DNA from: Natrinema altunense
Lineage (GTDB): Archaea > Halobacteriota > Halobacteria > Halobacteriales > Natrialbaceae
Assembly: GCF_000731985.1 (NCBI RefSeq)
Contig: NZ_JNCS01000002.1
Location: forward strand, 62,001 to 126,000
DNA length: 64,000 bases
Reading direction: 5' to 3'
Part shown: positions 56,080 through 63,973 of the stretch, piece by piece
Layout: each line of letters begins with the position of its first letter
How positions within the stretch are numbered: the stretch's first letter is position 1
The notes under the pieces: model-generated
Database searches by the model: none
The model's input: only the letters and a program-made list of their open reading frames with translations
What the model was told of the DNA's origin: nothing
Made by a program: the position numbers and the translations under genes

Positions 56080-56292
56080 ATGACAACCGACACGTGTCAC
56101 GACGATTCGTATCCGCCGCCAGTGCAGCGAAAAGCCGTCCTCTTCTGTCCGGAGTGTGACCACGAGAGTCCGATCTCCGGCGACTGGGAGACCACGACCG
56201 TCGGCGACGAGCGACTGCTCGTCTGTACCGACTGCGGCTCCGTCGTCGACCGCCGGTCCCGGGACCGGTCCGAACTCGTCGAACCAGCGTAA
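56080..56292 (+). CDS. Small zinc-ribbon protein, 70 residues
   Basis: Two C-x-x-C pairs, F-C-P-E-C-D-H-E-S-P and V-C-T-D-C-G-S-V-V-D, spaced ~26 residues apart form a TFIIB/TFIIS-like ribbon. ATG 56080 starts M-T-T-D-T-C. This resembles the DUF8106-type haloarchaeal zinc proteins, from memory. Function unknown. Confidence 0.72.
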   Translation: MTTDTCHDDSYPPPVQRKAVLFCPECDHESPISGDWETTTVGDERLLVCTDCGSVVDRRSRDRSELVEPA

Positions 56293-56368
56293 CCGGAGAT
56301 CTACGGCCTTCTATCGCGACGTCCGATTCGAGACCGACTGCCCGGTTCGTTTCGATCCATGGGGCCCC

Positions 56369-56389
56369 CACCCCCGATTCAGAGTGAAA
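56369..56389 (-). repeat. ORB-like repeat A (downstream of orc1)
   Basis: On the minus strand: TTTCACTCTGAAT followed by CGGGGGTG. Matches the consensus of the copies near 59 kb with one or two differences, and lies beyond the 3' end of the initiator gene. Confidence 0.75.
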
Positions 56390-56473
56390 GCGTGGGTGCG
56401 AGGGTGCCCCCACCGTTCGCTGCTTCGGTTACGGTGGCAATTCCGGTGCCGGGGCCGGCTCAGTTAAGGTATT

Positions 56474-56541
56474 GTCCCCGCCTTCGGGCTGCCCCCTCTC
56501 TCGGGACTACCCCACTTTCGGACTACCCCTCTCTCGAGACC
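56474..56541. repeat. Degenerate ~17-base tandem repeat, C-rich
   Basis: Four units of 16-18 bases starting near 56474, 56491, 56509 and 56525, each with CCCC then a T/C-rich stretch and TCGG or TCGA. On the minus strand this gives regularly spaced GGGG runs. It lies just after the initiator gene end, close to ORB A. Confidence 0.55.
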
Positions 56542-56566
56542 GACCCCGGTATCGAGGCCAGTTCCC

Positions 56567-57853
56567 TCACGAGAAGCTGGTGAGATCGGTATCACGGTTT
56601 CCCGTCGATGGACTGGTCTCGCGGAGTCGGTCGTACGTCGGGAGATCCTCGAGCGAGGCGTCCCGACGAACCGCCTTGACGATGTGTTTCGGATCGGTTA
56701 CGAGACGGTGTAAGAGGTAACTCCCCTGTGATCGTCCGCCACCGGTCTTCTCGGATTCGATGACGCCCAGAAACGCCTGTTCTTTTAACTGTCGGTAGAG
56801 TCCGTTCTCGGTGATCGGATCGGTGGCGACCAGTTCGCAGATCCCGACGTAGCGCTCGTACACTTCTCGCGTCTTGTACGTCTCCCGATCGCCGGTGATG
56901 ATGCAACTCGCGAGCGCGTACAGGGCGAGTTTCGCGTGGACGGTCGCCCCGCTGGTGAGTTCCTCGATGCGATTGATTTCGGCAACCTCCTGGGCCTGCT
57001 GGATGTGGTCCTCCGAAACCGTCTCGCTACCGATGCGTCGGGCGAGTTCGCCGGCTTCCTTGAGGATCTCGATCGCCTTCCGCGCGTCGCCATGTTTCTT
57101 GGCCGCGAGAGCGGCACAGAGTTCGATCGTTCCGTCCTCAAGAACGTCGGGCTGAAAGGCGTCCTCGCGATTGCGCATGATCTCGCGGAGCTGCGAGGCG
57201 TCGTACGGATGGAAGAACAGTTCCCGATGGCCGAAGCTGCTATCGATGCGTTCGTCGAGCGTCTCACGATACTGGACCTTGTTGCTGATCCCGATGACGC
57301 CGATGTAGGCGTCGGTCTTTCGCGCCTCGCGAGCGCGGGAGAGTTGCATCAAGATATTGCTGTTGTCGAGTTTGTCGATCTCGTCTAAGATGACGATGAC
57401 CGCGTCGAAACAGTCCTCGAGAATGCCCCAGATATGCTGGTAGTATTCCATGGTCCCGACCCCCCGAAGCGGGATGTTCTGTTGGTACTCGGTTTGCTCT
57501 TTCAGACTCAGGGCCAACTGTCGCGTCGTCCGGGTTTCCGTGTTCGCCTCAGAACAGTCGACGTAGAGAACACCACAGTCGATGTCGTTGCCCTGCGCGG
57601 CGTCTTGGGCCCGCGTCGCGACGTGCCGGGAGATGAGGCTCTTTCCGGTGCCGGTCTTCCCGTAGATCATCACGTTGTTCGGGGGATCACCTCGCGTGAT
57701 GGCACCGACTTCGGCGGCGACGGACTGGATCTCGTCATCGCGCCCGACGATCCGGTCCTCGTCGGGCACGTGACCGACGTGGAGGAGTTCCTTTCGATCG
57801 AAGATGGGGTCGTGAGATTCGAAGAGCGGGTCCCCACCCGTCTGCTCAGCCAT
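56567..57853 (-). CDS. orc1/cdc6: Orc1/Cdc6 replication initiator
   Basis: A 428-residue AAA+ initiator. Walker A G-K-T-G-T-G-K-S is at residues 65-72, Walker B V-I-V-I-L-D-E-I-D near 152-160, sensor G-I-S-N-K around 188, and a winged-helix C-terminal domain from ~310 on. It recognises origin (ORB) repeats and helps load MCM. ATG 57853; a TATA box lies about 27 bases before, so the mRNA is leaderless. ORB-like copies on both sides mark a cognate origin. Haloarchaea usually carry several paralogues, each with its own origin, so which one this is cannot be told. Confidence 0.95.
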   Translation of the reverse strand: MAEQTGGDPLFESHDPIFDRKELLHVGHVPDEDRIVGRDDEIQSVAAEVGAITRGDPPNNVMIYGKTGTGKSLISRHVATRAQDAAQGNDIDCGVLYVDCSEANTETRTTRQLALSLKEQTEYQQNIPLRGVGTMEYYQHIWGILEDCFDAVIVILDEIDKLDNSNILMQLSRAREARKTDAYIGVIGISNKVQYRETLDERIDSSFGHRELFFHPYDASQLREIMRNREDAFQPDVLEDGTIELCAALAAKKHGDARKAIEILKEAGELARRIGSETVSEDHIQQAQEVAEINRIEELTSGATVHAKLALYALASCIITGDRETYKTREVYERYVGICELVATDPITENGLYRQLKEQAFLGVIESEKTGGGRSQGSYLLHRLVTDPKHIVKAVRRDASLEDLPTYDRLRETSPSTGNRDTDLTSFS

Positions 57854-57876
57854 AGTTCTGTTCTGGGAGACACTCG

Positions 57877-57884
57877 TTATAAAA
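57877..57884 (-). promoter_or_regulatory. TATA box of orc1, next to a half ORB site
   Basis: TTTTATAA on the minus strand, about 27 bases before the ATG at 57853. A half-repeat TTCAGACTGATAA at 57898-57910 lies just upstream, where initiator binding could repress its own gene. Confidence 0.6.
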
Positions 57885-57977
57885 CTATGGAAGGTAGTTC
57901 AGACTGATAAGGGCCGGGTAGCGACCGTCCGTAGCCGTTCCCGGACGGGTTCGCGGTTCTCGGAGACGTTGCCGGAT

Positions 57978-57991
57978 GCAGACTGAAGTCC
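57978..57991 (-). repeat. Partial ORB half-site
   Basis: TGCAGACTGAAGTC, the TTCAGACTGAAA core of the repeat on the minus strand without its G-run. Thirty bases to the left of a fuller copy. Confidence 0.4.
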
Positions 57992-58007
57992 TGTCGGACG
58001 AGGGCCC

Positions 58008-58028
58008 AGCCCCTCGTGCAGACTGAAA
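58008..58028 (-). repeat. ORB-like repeat B
   Basis: On the minus strand TTTCAGTCTGCAC followed by GAGGGGCT. Three mismatches from the best copies. Its G-run points away from the AT-rich tract. Confidence 0.7.
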
Positions 58029-58108
58029 TCGATCGACATCGGCAGCTACCGGTTTCCGTACTGCCGGCTGACGGCCACCGGTCTTCGTGCTGTCAACTGA
58101 ATATGGGG

Positions 58109-58116
58109 TTTATAAT
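58109..58116 (+). promoter_or_regulatory. TATA box of the HD-domain gene
   Basis: TTTATAAT, with its centre about 26 bases before the ATG at 58139. It would start transcription at that ATG, making a leaderless mRNA whose third codon is TAG. Confidence 0.6.
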
Positions 58117-58150
58117 ATCCGGATGGTTCGGATTTGCTATGAACTAGGAG

Positions 58151-58825
58151 TTGGGCCCCCTCGCTCGAGCGCTATCGCTACCGTATTACGACGACGCTCT
58201 CCCGGCACACGATCAGTTCCATGCCAACCGGATTTGTGCTCTATCCAATCGAGTGGCGGACGAGCACGAGCGACCCGTCGATAGAGCTGTACTGACTGCA
58301 GCGGCGTGGTTACACGACATCGGCCACCCACTGGAGCGACGTGGGATAATCGAAAACCACGGCGAATGGGCCCCAACGGAAGGGAAAGCCCTGCTCGAGG
58401 CCGAAGCGGTGGCAACTGATCGAATCGATGCGATCCAGCACTGTCTTCGAACGCACAGCGTTCGGTCTTACTCCCCGAAGCCGGAAACGCTCGAGGCGGA
58501 GGTACTCTTCGACGCGGATAAACTGGAAGCGACCGGCGCGGTCGGTCTCGTTCGAATGGCCTGTATCGTCGGCGAGAGATCGGGACGCGCAGGCGAGACG
58601 TACGCGGTGATCGATACCCCGGCAGTCGACGGGGAAGTTTCCTCGGAACTCCCGGATATTACTCTCCTTCGGGACTGGGCAGAAGAGCGGTTAGAGCAGT
58701 TGTATACGCCATCTGGACGCCGCCTTGGAACGTCTCGCTGGCGTTTCATGGATGCGTTCTTCACACAGTTTGCGAACGAAATCGACATCGAACTGACGGA
58801 ATACCGCACCGAATCGACGGAATAA
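58151..58825 (+). CDS. HD-domain phosphohydrolase inside the origin, odd start
   Basis: A 224-residue HD protein: L-P-A-H-D-Q-F-H-A-N-R, A-W-L-H-D-I-G-H-P-L-E-R (the HD motif near residue 55), I-I-E-N-H-G and a later D-A-D-K-L-E. It should be a metal-dependent phosphohydrolase, as for YedJ-type enzymes. The ATG at 58139, which fits the promoter, is followed in frame by AAC then TAG, so the normal start is closed by a stop at codon 3. The frame can only begin at TTG 58151 (a poor spacing from AGGAG at 58146). Either translation restarts there or a recent nonsense change weakens the gene. The rest of the frame is intact. Confidence 0.7.
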   Translation: MGPLARALSLPYYDDALPAHDQFHANRICALSNRVADEHERPVDRAVLTAAAWLHDIGHPLERRGIIENHGEWAPTEGKALLEAEAVATDRIDAIQHCLRTHSVRSYSPKPETLEAEVLFDADKLEATGAVGLVRMACIVGERSGRAGETYAVIDTPAVDGEVSSELPDITLLRDWAEERLEQLYTPSGRRLGTSRWRFMDAFFTQFANEIDIELTEYRTESTE

Positions 58826-59023
58826 TCCGCAGATATGGAGGAACAATCCGTAGAGCTGATGGAAAATCGGAATCGAACCCAAAATCAAGTTGAGGAACTG
58901 GATTGTAGTGCGGCAAAGAACTGAACTGCGGTGCGGAGGTCCTTCGTACGAGTCCACCGACCGAACTGGTCCCTATGTCAGTACCGCCTGCCAGTCCACC
59001 AACCCCACCTCCGTTCAGCTGCT

Positions 59024-59044
59024 TTTCACTCTGAACAGGGGGTG
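59024..59044 (+). repeat. ORB-like repeat C1
   Basis: TTTCACTCTGAAC followed by AGGGGGTG. G-run points rightward, away from the AT-rich tract. Confidence 0.85.
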
Positions 59045-59086
59045 TGGGCCCCGTCGTCCACTCCGGGAGACCGATACCCGTCTCCC

Positions 59087-59107
59087 CACCCCTCGTTCAG
59101 ACTGAAA
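59087..59107 (-). repeat. ORB-like repeat C2
   Basis: On the minus strand TTTCAGTCTGAAC followed by GAGGGGTG. Forms an inverted pair with C3. Confidence 0.88.
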
Positions 59108-59130
59108 GCGGTCCGGTTTCGGCGACTGCG

Positions 59131-59151
59131 TTTCAGTCTGAACCGGGGGTG
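59131..59151 (+). repeat. ORB-like repeat C3
   Basis: TTTCAGTCTGAAC followed by CGGGGGTG. Faces C2 across 23 bases. Confidence 0.88.
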
Positions 59152-59213
59152 GGACGATTTCACGTCCCGTGGCCGATCGAGACATCGACGTCACCACACG
59201 TGTGCCGACCGGG

Positions 59214-59234
59214 TTTCACTCTGAACGAGGGGTG
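59214..59234 (+). repeat. ORB-like repeat C4
   Basis: TTTCACTCTGAAC followed by GAGGGGTG, directly matching C2 on the other strand apart from one base. Confidence 0.85.
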
Positions 59235-59401
59235 TCCGTCACCATGCTGGTCCATCCCGCTCGAGGGCGGTCGCTTCCGTCGTTGTCGTCGATGCAGTAT
59301 CGTCGTTCGGAGGCCGGCTGCCGTTACGACAGGCATCCATTATATAATCAAACCTGGATACCTTATATTGGAACTTATGACCTATGAGGGGCATCGCCAC
59401 G

Positions 59402-59409
59402 TTTATTTT
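59402..59409 (+). promoter_or_regulatory. TATA box of gdh
   Basis: TTTATTTT, its centre about 26 bases before the ATG at 59432. Predicts a leaderless mRNA. Confidence 0.6.
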
Positions 59410-59431
59410 GGTTTCCTCGGAACCTACTGCC

Positions 59432-60688
59432 ATGTCCGACGAAGCCAACCCGTTCGAAAGTCTGCAATCGCAGATCGACGACGCCGCCGCGTACCTCGAC
59501 ATCGGCGACGACGTGATCGAGCGGCTCAAACACCCCGAACGAGTCCTCGAGACGAACCTCACGATCGAACGCGACGACGGTAACCTCGAGCGATTCGAAG
59601 CCTTTCGATCGCAGTTCAACGGGGACCGCGGCCCCTACAAGGGCGGGATTCGGTACCATCCGCAGGTCTCCCGCGACGAAGTCAAAGCGCTGTCGGGCTG
59701 GATGACGTACAAGACCGCGATCGTTGACATTCCCCTCGGCGGCGGCAAGGGTGGCATCGTCATCGATCCCGACGACTACTCCGAAGCGGAACTCGAGCGA
59801 CTCACCCGCTCGTTCGCCAAAGAGTTGCGTCCCCTGATCGGCGAGGACCGTGACGTTCCCGCGCCCGACGTGAACACGGGCCAGCGGGAAATGAACTGGA
59901 TCAAAGACACCTACGAGAACCTCGAGAACACGACCGAACCGGGCGTCATCACCGGCAAAGCACTCGACTCCGGCGGTAGCGAAGGCCGCGTGGAGGCGAC
60001 CGGTCGCTCGACCGTTATCGCCGCTCGCGAAGCGTTCGACTACCTCGACAAGGATCTCGAGGGCGCGACCGTCGCGGTGCAGGGCTACGGCAACGCCGGC
60101 TGGATCGCCGCCAAACTGATCGACGAGATGGGCGCGACCGTCGTCGCCGTCAGCGACTCGAGCGGCGGCATCTACAACGCCGACGGCTTCGACCCGGTCG
60201 CGGCGAAGGAGTACAAAAACGAGACCGGGAGCGTCGTCGGCTTCGCGGGCAGCGAGGCGGAACTCACCAACGACGACGTCCTCACCCTCGACGTGGACCT
60301 CCTGATCCCCGCGGCGCTCGAGAACGCGATCGACGCCGACCTCGCCGAAGCCGTCGAGGCGGATGTCATCTCGGAAGCCGCCAATGGGCCGCTGACGCCC
60401 GCCGCCGACGAGGTGCTCGAGGGGAAAGACGTCTTCGTCGTTCCGGACATCCTCGCGAACGCGGGCGGCGTCACGGTGTCGTACTTCGAGTGGGTCCAGA
60501 ACCGCCAGCGCTTCTACTGGGACGAAGAGCGCGTCAACGAGGAACTCGAGGCGATCATCGTCGACGCGTTCGACGCGCTGGTCGAGACCTACGAGCGCCA
60601 CGACCTCGAGAACCCACGAACCGCGGCGTACGTCGTCGCGATCCAGCGCGTCGCCGACGCCTTCGAGGAAGCCGGTAGCTGGCCCTGA
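59432..60688 (+). CDS. gdh: Glutamate dehydrogenase family (Glu/Leu/Phe/Val)
   Basis: A 418-residue dehydrogenase that interconverts glutamate with 2-oxoglutarate and ammonia. [11 protein letters not shown] is near residues 67-77, the catalytic-lysine helix L-G-G-G-K-G-G-I near 102-109, and the Rossmann fold A-V-Q-G-Y-G-N-A-G near 215-223. [12 protein letters not shown] is at the C-terminal half. ATG 59432 (M-S-D-E-A-N-P-F) is preferred to 59384, since the TATA box lies between them. Cofactor preference cannot be decided. Confidence 0.94.
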   Translation: MSDEANPFESLQSQIDDAAAYLDIGDDVIERLKHPERVLETNLTIERDDGNLERFEAFRSQFNGDRGPYKGGIRYHPQVSRDEVKALSGWMTYKTAIVDIPLGGGKGGIVIDPDDYSEAELERLTRSFAKELRPLIGEDRDVPAPDVNTGQREMNWIKDTYENLENTTEPGVITGKALDSGGSEGRVEATGRSTVIAAREAFDYLDKDLEGATVAVQGYGNAGWIAAKLIDEMGATVVAVSDSSGGIYNADGFDPVAAKEYKNETGSVVGFAGSEAELTNDDVLTLDVDLLIPAALENAIDADLAEAVEADVISEAANGPLTPAADEVLEGKDVFVVPDILANAGGVTVSYFEWVQNRQRFYWDEERVNEELEAIIVDAFDALVETYERHDLENPRTAAYVVAIQRVADAFEEAGSWP

Positions 60689-60815
60689 TTCGGGACCCGT
60701 CGCCGTCGGCCGCGACCGATCGAAACTCGACAATCGGGCACTGATACTTCCCTCAATTGACAAACAATCACGAATCCAACAAGCACTTGGTACCCGAATC
60801 GACATCTGTAGGGAA

Positions 60816-61628
60816 ATGAATCGACGAACCGTCGTCGCGGGGCTCGGGGCGGCCGGCCTCGCCGGCTTGTCGGGCTGTCTCGGGCTGCTCGGGATGGCCG
60901 AACACGAATCGTCACCCGCCGGCGTCGAGGCCGACGCCCGTGCGGAGACGGGCTACGAGCAGTCCGCTATCGATGCGCTCTCCATCGATCGGGATGTCGG
61001 ACCGACGAACGAGACCGTCACGGTCACCAATCACATGACCAAACACGAGAAGGCCGTCGACATGGGGCCGCTCGGGAGTCGACGCGGTGCCGTGTTCAAC
61101 GTCCTGACGACGCCACAGGTGAGCATCTTCGGTAAGGAACTCAACCCCGTCGAGGAGATGTCCACGCAGGAACTGATGGATCTCGTCAGGAGCAACTACG
61201 ACGGAATTGACAACATCTCACACGACGGAGATTCCGATATCACGATCCTCGAGCAGTCGACGACCCGGTCGGAGTTCACCGCCGACGCGGAGTTCGACGG
61301 CGCGGACATACCCGTCATCATCGCCATCACCGAGGCCGTCGAGGCCGACGAGGACCTGCTCGTGACGATCGCCGTCTATCCCGAGTACGTCGAGCGTCAG
61401 GAGGACCCGAACGCCACGCTGCTCGCCGAGGCGGTGACTACCGACGTGGACGAGGGTGCCTCGAGCGACGACGGGGGGTCCGACAGCGGTGGAGTCGAGA
61501 GTACCGTCGACGCCAAGGTGACGGGCGGAAACGATAGCACCCACGACGACGGCGGCAGTGACACTCTTGACGGAAGCGGCAGCATCGAACTCGACGGCAA
61601 CGAGAGCGACGACGACCTGCTTAGCTGA
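60816..61628 (+). CDS. DUF6517 lipoprotein
   Basis: A 270-residue protein. The N-terminus M-N-R-R-T-V-V-A-G-L-G-A-A-G-L-A-G-L-S-G-C is a Tat-type lipobox with the acceptor Cys at about residue 21, so it is exported and lipid-anchored. The domain ~40-200 (E-T-V-T-V-T-N-H-M, V-D-M-G-P-L-G, F-N-V-L-T-T-P, N-P-V-E-E-M-S) matches DUF6517. The last ~60 residues are a D/S/G linker. Function unknown. Confidence 0.82.
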   Translation: MNRRTVVAGLGAAGLAGLSGCLGLLGMAEHESSPAGVEADARAETGYEQSAIDALSIDRDVGPTNETVTVTNHMTKHEKAVDMGPLGSRRGAVFNVLTTPQVSIFGKELNPVEEMSTQELMDLVRSNYDGIDNISHDGDSDITILEQSTTRSEFTADAEFDGADIPVIIAITEAVEADEDLLVTIAVYPEYVERQEDPNATLLAEAVTTDVDEGASSDDGGSDSGGVESTVDAKVTGGNDSTHDDGGSDTLDGSGSIELDGNESDDDLLS

Positions 61629-61716
61629 TCTCGACCGAGCGCGTTCGAATCGCGACCGTCCTCGCGGTCCGTCGAGGCGCTCGGTTTCGACCGTTGCCGA
61701 GCCACGGAACCGCTGC

Positions 61717-63009
61717 TTACCAGCCGTAATCGTCGTCCTCGTCGCGGTCGTCCGACTGATCCTCTCGAGACTCGGTATCGTCGTGGTCGTCGTCCCAGCC
61801 CCCTGTCTCGTCGCGGTCGTCGTTCCACCCACCTGTCTTGTCGCGGTCGTCGTCCCAGTCGCTCGGACTGTCCCACCTACTCGCGTCGCCTCGGTCGTCA
61901 TTCCGGCCGCTCGGATCGTCCCAGCCAGTCGCACCGCGCCGGTCGCTCGAGCGGTCCGTATCGGGATCGGTGCCCCCGAACCCGGCGGGACCGTTCCCGC
62001 CGCCGCGATCGCCGCCATCGACCGGCCCGCCGCCGCGGACCGCCCCGCGTCGGTCGGGGATGAGATCGAGATCGGCGTCGGTATCGCCGAGGAGCAACAG
62101 CGCGTAGTAGCGGAAGTATGTCTCGACCGGGACGTAGAGCAGCGTCGCCAGGAGCAAAAAGAGGACGAGTCCGACGACGCCGAGCAGGATGGCCAGGACG
62201 AGTCCCGCCGCATCGAACGCGAGCACCAACAGGACGCCGACGATCACGAATGGGATCGCCAACAGCAGCCCGCTGAGACCGATGATGATCGTGGCAGCGA
62301 TGCCGATGACGAACTGGAGAATCCAAACCAGCAGGAGGTAGACGACGTAGTCGCTCCAGTTCGCCGTCATCGTCGACCAGAACCGACCCCAGCCGTCGCG
62401 GACGCCGCGATCCGTCAGTAGCATGATCGGCGCGACGAACTCGGTGGTAAACCGCATCGCGATGACGTAGAGCAAGCCCAGGACGATCACGTAGAGGAGG
62501 TAGAGTAAGAGTAACCCCATCGAAAAACCGTCGAGACCCGATTCCATCGAGAGCAGGAGGACCGCGGCCGGAGCGATGGTGACAACCGCCAACAGCACCC
62601 GGAGACCGAATCGGAACAGGAACAACCACAGTCCCTTGCCGAGGTTCGCGGAGAAATAGCGCCTCACGTGGACCTCGGACGAACGAAGCGACTCGAGGAA
62701 GACGAACTCCATGACAGCGCTGATGAACTCGTAGAGCAGCCAGAGTAACAGGACGATCGCGACGATCGCGAGCACCCAGAAGAGCAGTTCCTCGCCGGCG
62801 ACTCCCCCGAGTTCCTGTGGCTGCTCTTCGACCGTCGGGTCGTCGGTGACTGTCCCGGTGTCCCCGCCCGGGATCGTCGGCCCGCCCAGTCCGAGCGAAC
62901 TCACGAAGAAGACGATCAGCGCGAGCCTGAGCCACGTTCCCGTTCGAAACGGCGTGAGCCGGTTCCGGGTAACGTCGATGGCGTCCCCGAGATCGTCGAT
63001 GGCGTCCAT
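61717..63009 (-). CDS. Multi-helix membrane protein with acidic repetitive tail (DUF7544-like)
   Basis: A 430-residue protein. M-D-A-I-D-D-L-G-D-A-I-D-V-T-R begins an N-terminal region with about six hydrophobic segments to residue ~315, then an acidic, W/D/G-rich tail. The helix part resembles the DUF7544 family, from memory. The tail contains a 10-residue unit (D-D-R-D-x-T-G-G-W-x) encoded by a 30-base tandem repeat. ATG 63009 chosen over upstream in-frame starts, which would add arginine-rich residues. Function unknown. Confidence 0.75.
   Translation of the reverse strand: MDAIDDLGDAIDVTRNRLTPFRTGTWLRLALIVFFVSSLGLGGPTIPGGDTGTVTDDPTVEEQPQELGGVAGEELLFWVLAIVAIVLLLWLLYEFISAVMEFVFLESLRSSEVHVRRYFSANLGKGLWLFLFRFGLRVLLAVVTIAPAAVLLLSMESGLDGFSMGLLLLYLLYVIVLGLLYVIAMRFTTEFVAPIMLLTDRGVRDGWGRFWSTMTANWSDYVVYLLLVWILQFVIGIAATIIIGLSGLLLAIPFVIVGVLLVLAFDAAGLVLAILLGVVGLVLFLLLATLLYVPVETYFRYYALLLLGDTDADLDLIPDRRGAVRGGGPVDGGDRGGGNGPAGFGGTDPDTDRSSDRRGATGWDDPSGRNDDRGDASRWDSPSDWDDDRDKTGGWNDDRDETGGWDDDHDDTESREDQSDDRDEDDDYGW
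61780..61869. repeat. 30-base tandem repeat, two and a half copies
   Basis: Units at 61780, 61810 and 61840; the first two differ at a few positions and the third matches its first two thirds. They encode the W-(D/N)-D-D-R-D-(K/E)-T-G-G tail units of the membrane protein. Confidence 0.8.
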
Positions 63010-63134
63010 AGTACTCCACGCTAGCATCGGCACAGCGATAATACTACTGTTCTGACGGACCCGTCCGGCACGAAACGATCGCGGCCCCGTCCGGTCGAAA
63101 TCGAATACGTTCCCCCGGTAACACTTCGAGGGGC

Positions 63135-63140
63135 ATTTAA
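63135..63140 (+). promoter_or_regulatory. TATA box of the RIO-like kinase gene
   Basis: ATTTAA centred 27 bases before the ATG at 63164; leaderless mRNA expected. Confidence 0.5.
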
Positions 63141-63163
63141 CCCCGACCGTCGACAGATCCCCT

Positions 63164-63973
63164 ATGGACATCCGCCGGCTCGCACGTGGATCGGTCGAGT
63201 GGAGCCGCATCGAGCGTGTCGTCCGCACGCTGGCGGATCGCTACGACCGCGAGGAGGTCCGCGTCGAGTTTCTCGAGGCCGACAACTGGTTGTCGACGCC
63301 GTGTGTCATCGACGACGAGTGGTTCGTCAAAATCGTCTCCAGACAGAACGCCCTGGTCCACGCGGTGTTGACGACCGGTCGGAACGTGGGTGCCTTCTCC
63401 TCGGGCACCGAGGGGTTTTTCGACCGGTTCGACACGCCCCGCGAGATGGTCGAACACGAGTACGCGGCGACCGAACGGATGCAGGAAATCGGTCTCAACG
63501 CGCCCCGACCTATCGACGCCTTCGAGGTCAACGGGCTGGGCGTCCTCGTCCTCGAGTATCTCCCGGACTTCCGGTCGCTCGACGACGTTTCCGACGACGT
63601 GGTCGCCCGGCGAGCGCCCGAACTGTTCGCGATGCTCGCGACGCTCCACGAGCACGGGCTCGCCCACGGCGACCTACGGGCTGAGAACGTCCTGCTCTGT
63701 GACGACGAGTTCTACTTCATCGACGCGACCAGCGTCCACGACGACCGCGTCGACGAGACGACGGCCTACGATCTGGCCTGTGCGCTGGCCATTCTCGAGC
63801 CACGGATCGGGCCGCGGGAAGCCGTCGACGCGGCCGCGACCGCCTACGACCCCTCGCAGCTGCTCGCCGCGCGGGAGTTCCTCGACTTCGTCCGGCTCCG
63901 TCCCGACCACGAGTTCGACTCGACGACCTTGCGCAGCGAACTCGAGAAGGCGGCCGATCTGGGCGGAGAATGA
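63164..63973 (+). CDS. RIO/Bud32-like protein kinase
   Basis: A 269-residue kinase fold. The catalytic loop is H-G-D-L-R-A-E-N-V-L-L (H-G-D with Asn) near residues 168-178. The metal-binding D is in F-Y-F-I-D-A-T-S (a D-x-T form instead of D-F-G). Lys in W-F-V-K-I-V at about 55-60 is the candidate ATP lysine. These are RIO/Bud32 traits. Targets are not known; archaeal RIO proteins often act in ribosome maturation. The gene is complete inside the window. Confidence 0.85.
   Translation: MDIRRLARGSVEWSRIERVVRTLADRYDREEVRVEFLEADNWLSTPCVIDDEWFVKIVSRQNALVHAVLTTGRNVGAFSSGTEGFFDRFDTPREMVEHEYAATERMQEIGLNAPRPIDAFEVNGLGVLVLEYLPDFRSLDDVSDDVVARRAPELFAMLATLHEHGLAHGDLRAENVLLCDDEFYFIDATSVHDDRVDETTAYDLACALAILEPRIGPREAVDAAATAYDPSQLLAAREFLDFVRLRPDHEFDSTTLRSELEKAADLGGE

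Larger units (their letters stand above)
57854..59431. other. Putative replication origin region (oriC-like)
   Basis: Six ORB-like repeats, one on the far side of orc1 and five here plus half-sites, surround AT-rich tracts at about 58095-58120, 58826-58925 and 59338-59385. The copies at 58008 (minus) and 59024 (plus) face each other, as do 59087 and 59131 with a 23-base spacer. The setting next to an Orc1/Cdc6 gene is the normal form of a haloarchaeal origin. The unwinding element cannot be fixed by eye. Experimental firing is not shown. Confidence 0.75.

Noticed and set aside
58139-58150. TAG read as pyrrolysine in the HD gene
   Set aside because: Haloarchaea are not known to use pyrrolysine and no PYLIS-like or pyl genes appear here.
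56369-59234. The repeat cluster as a CRISPR array
   Set aside because: Spacings vary from 23 to over 600 bases, orientation changes and no cas gene is present; they fit ORB sites.
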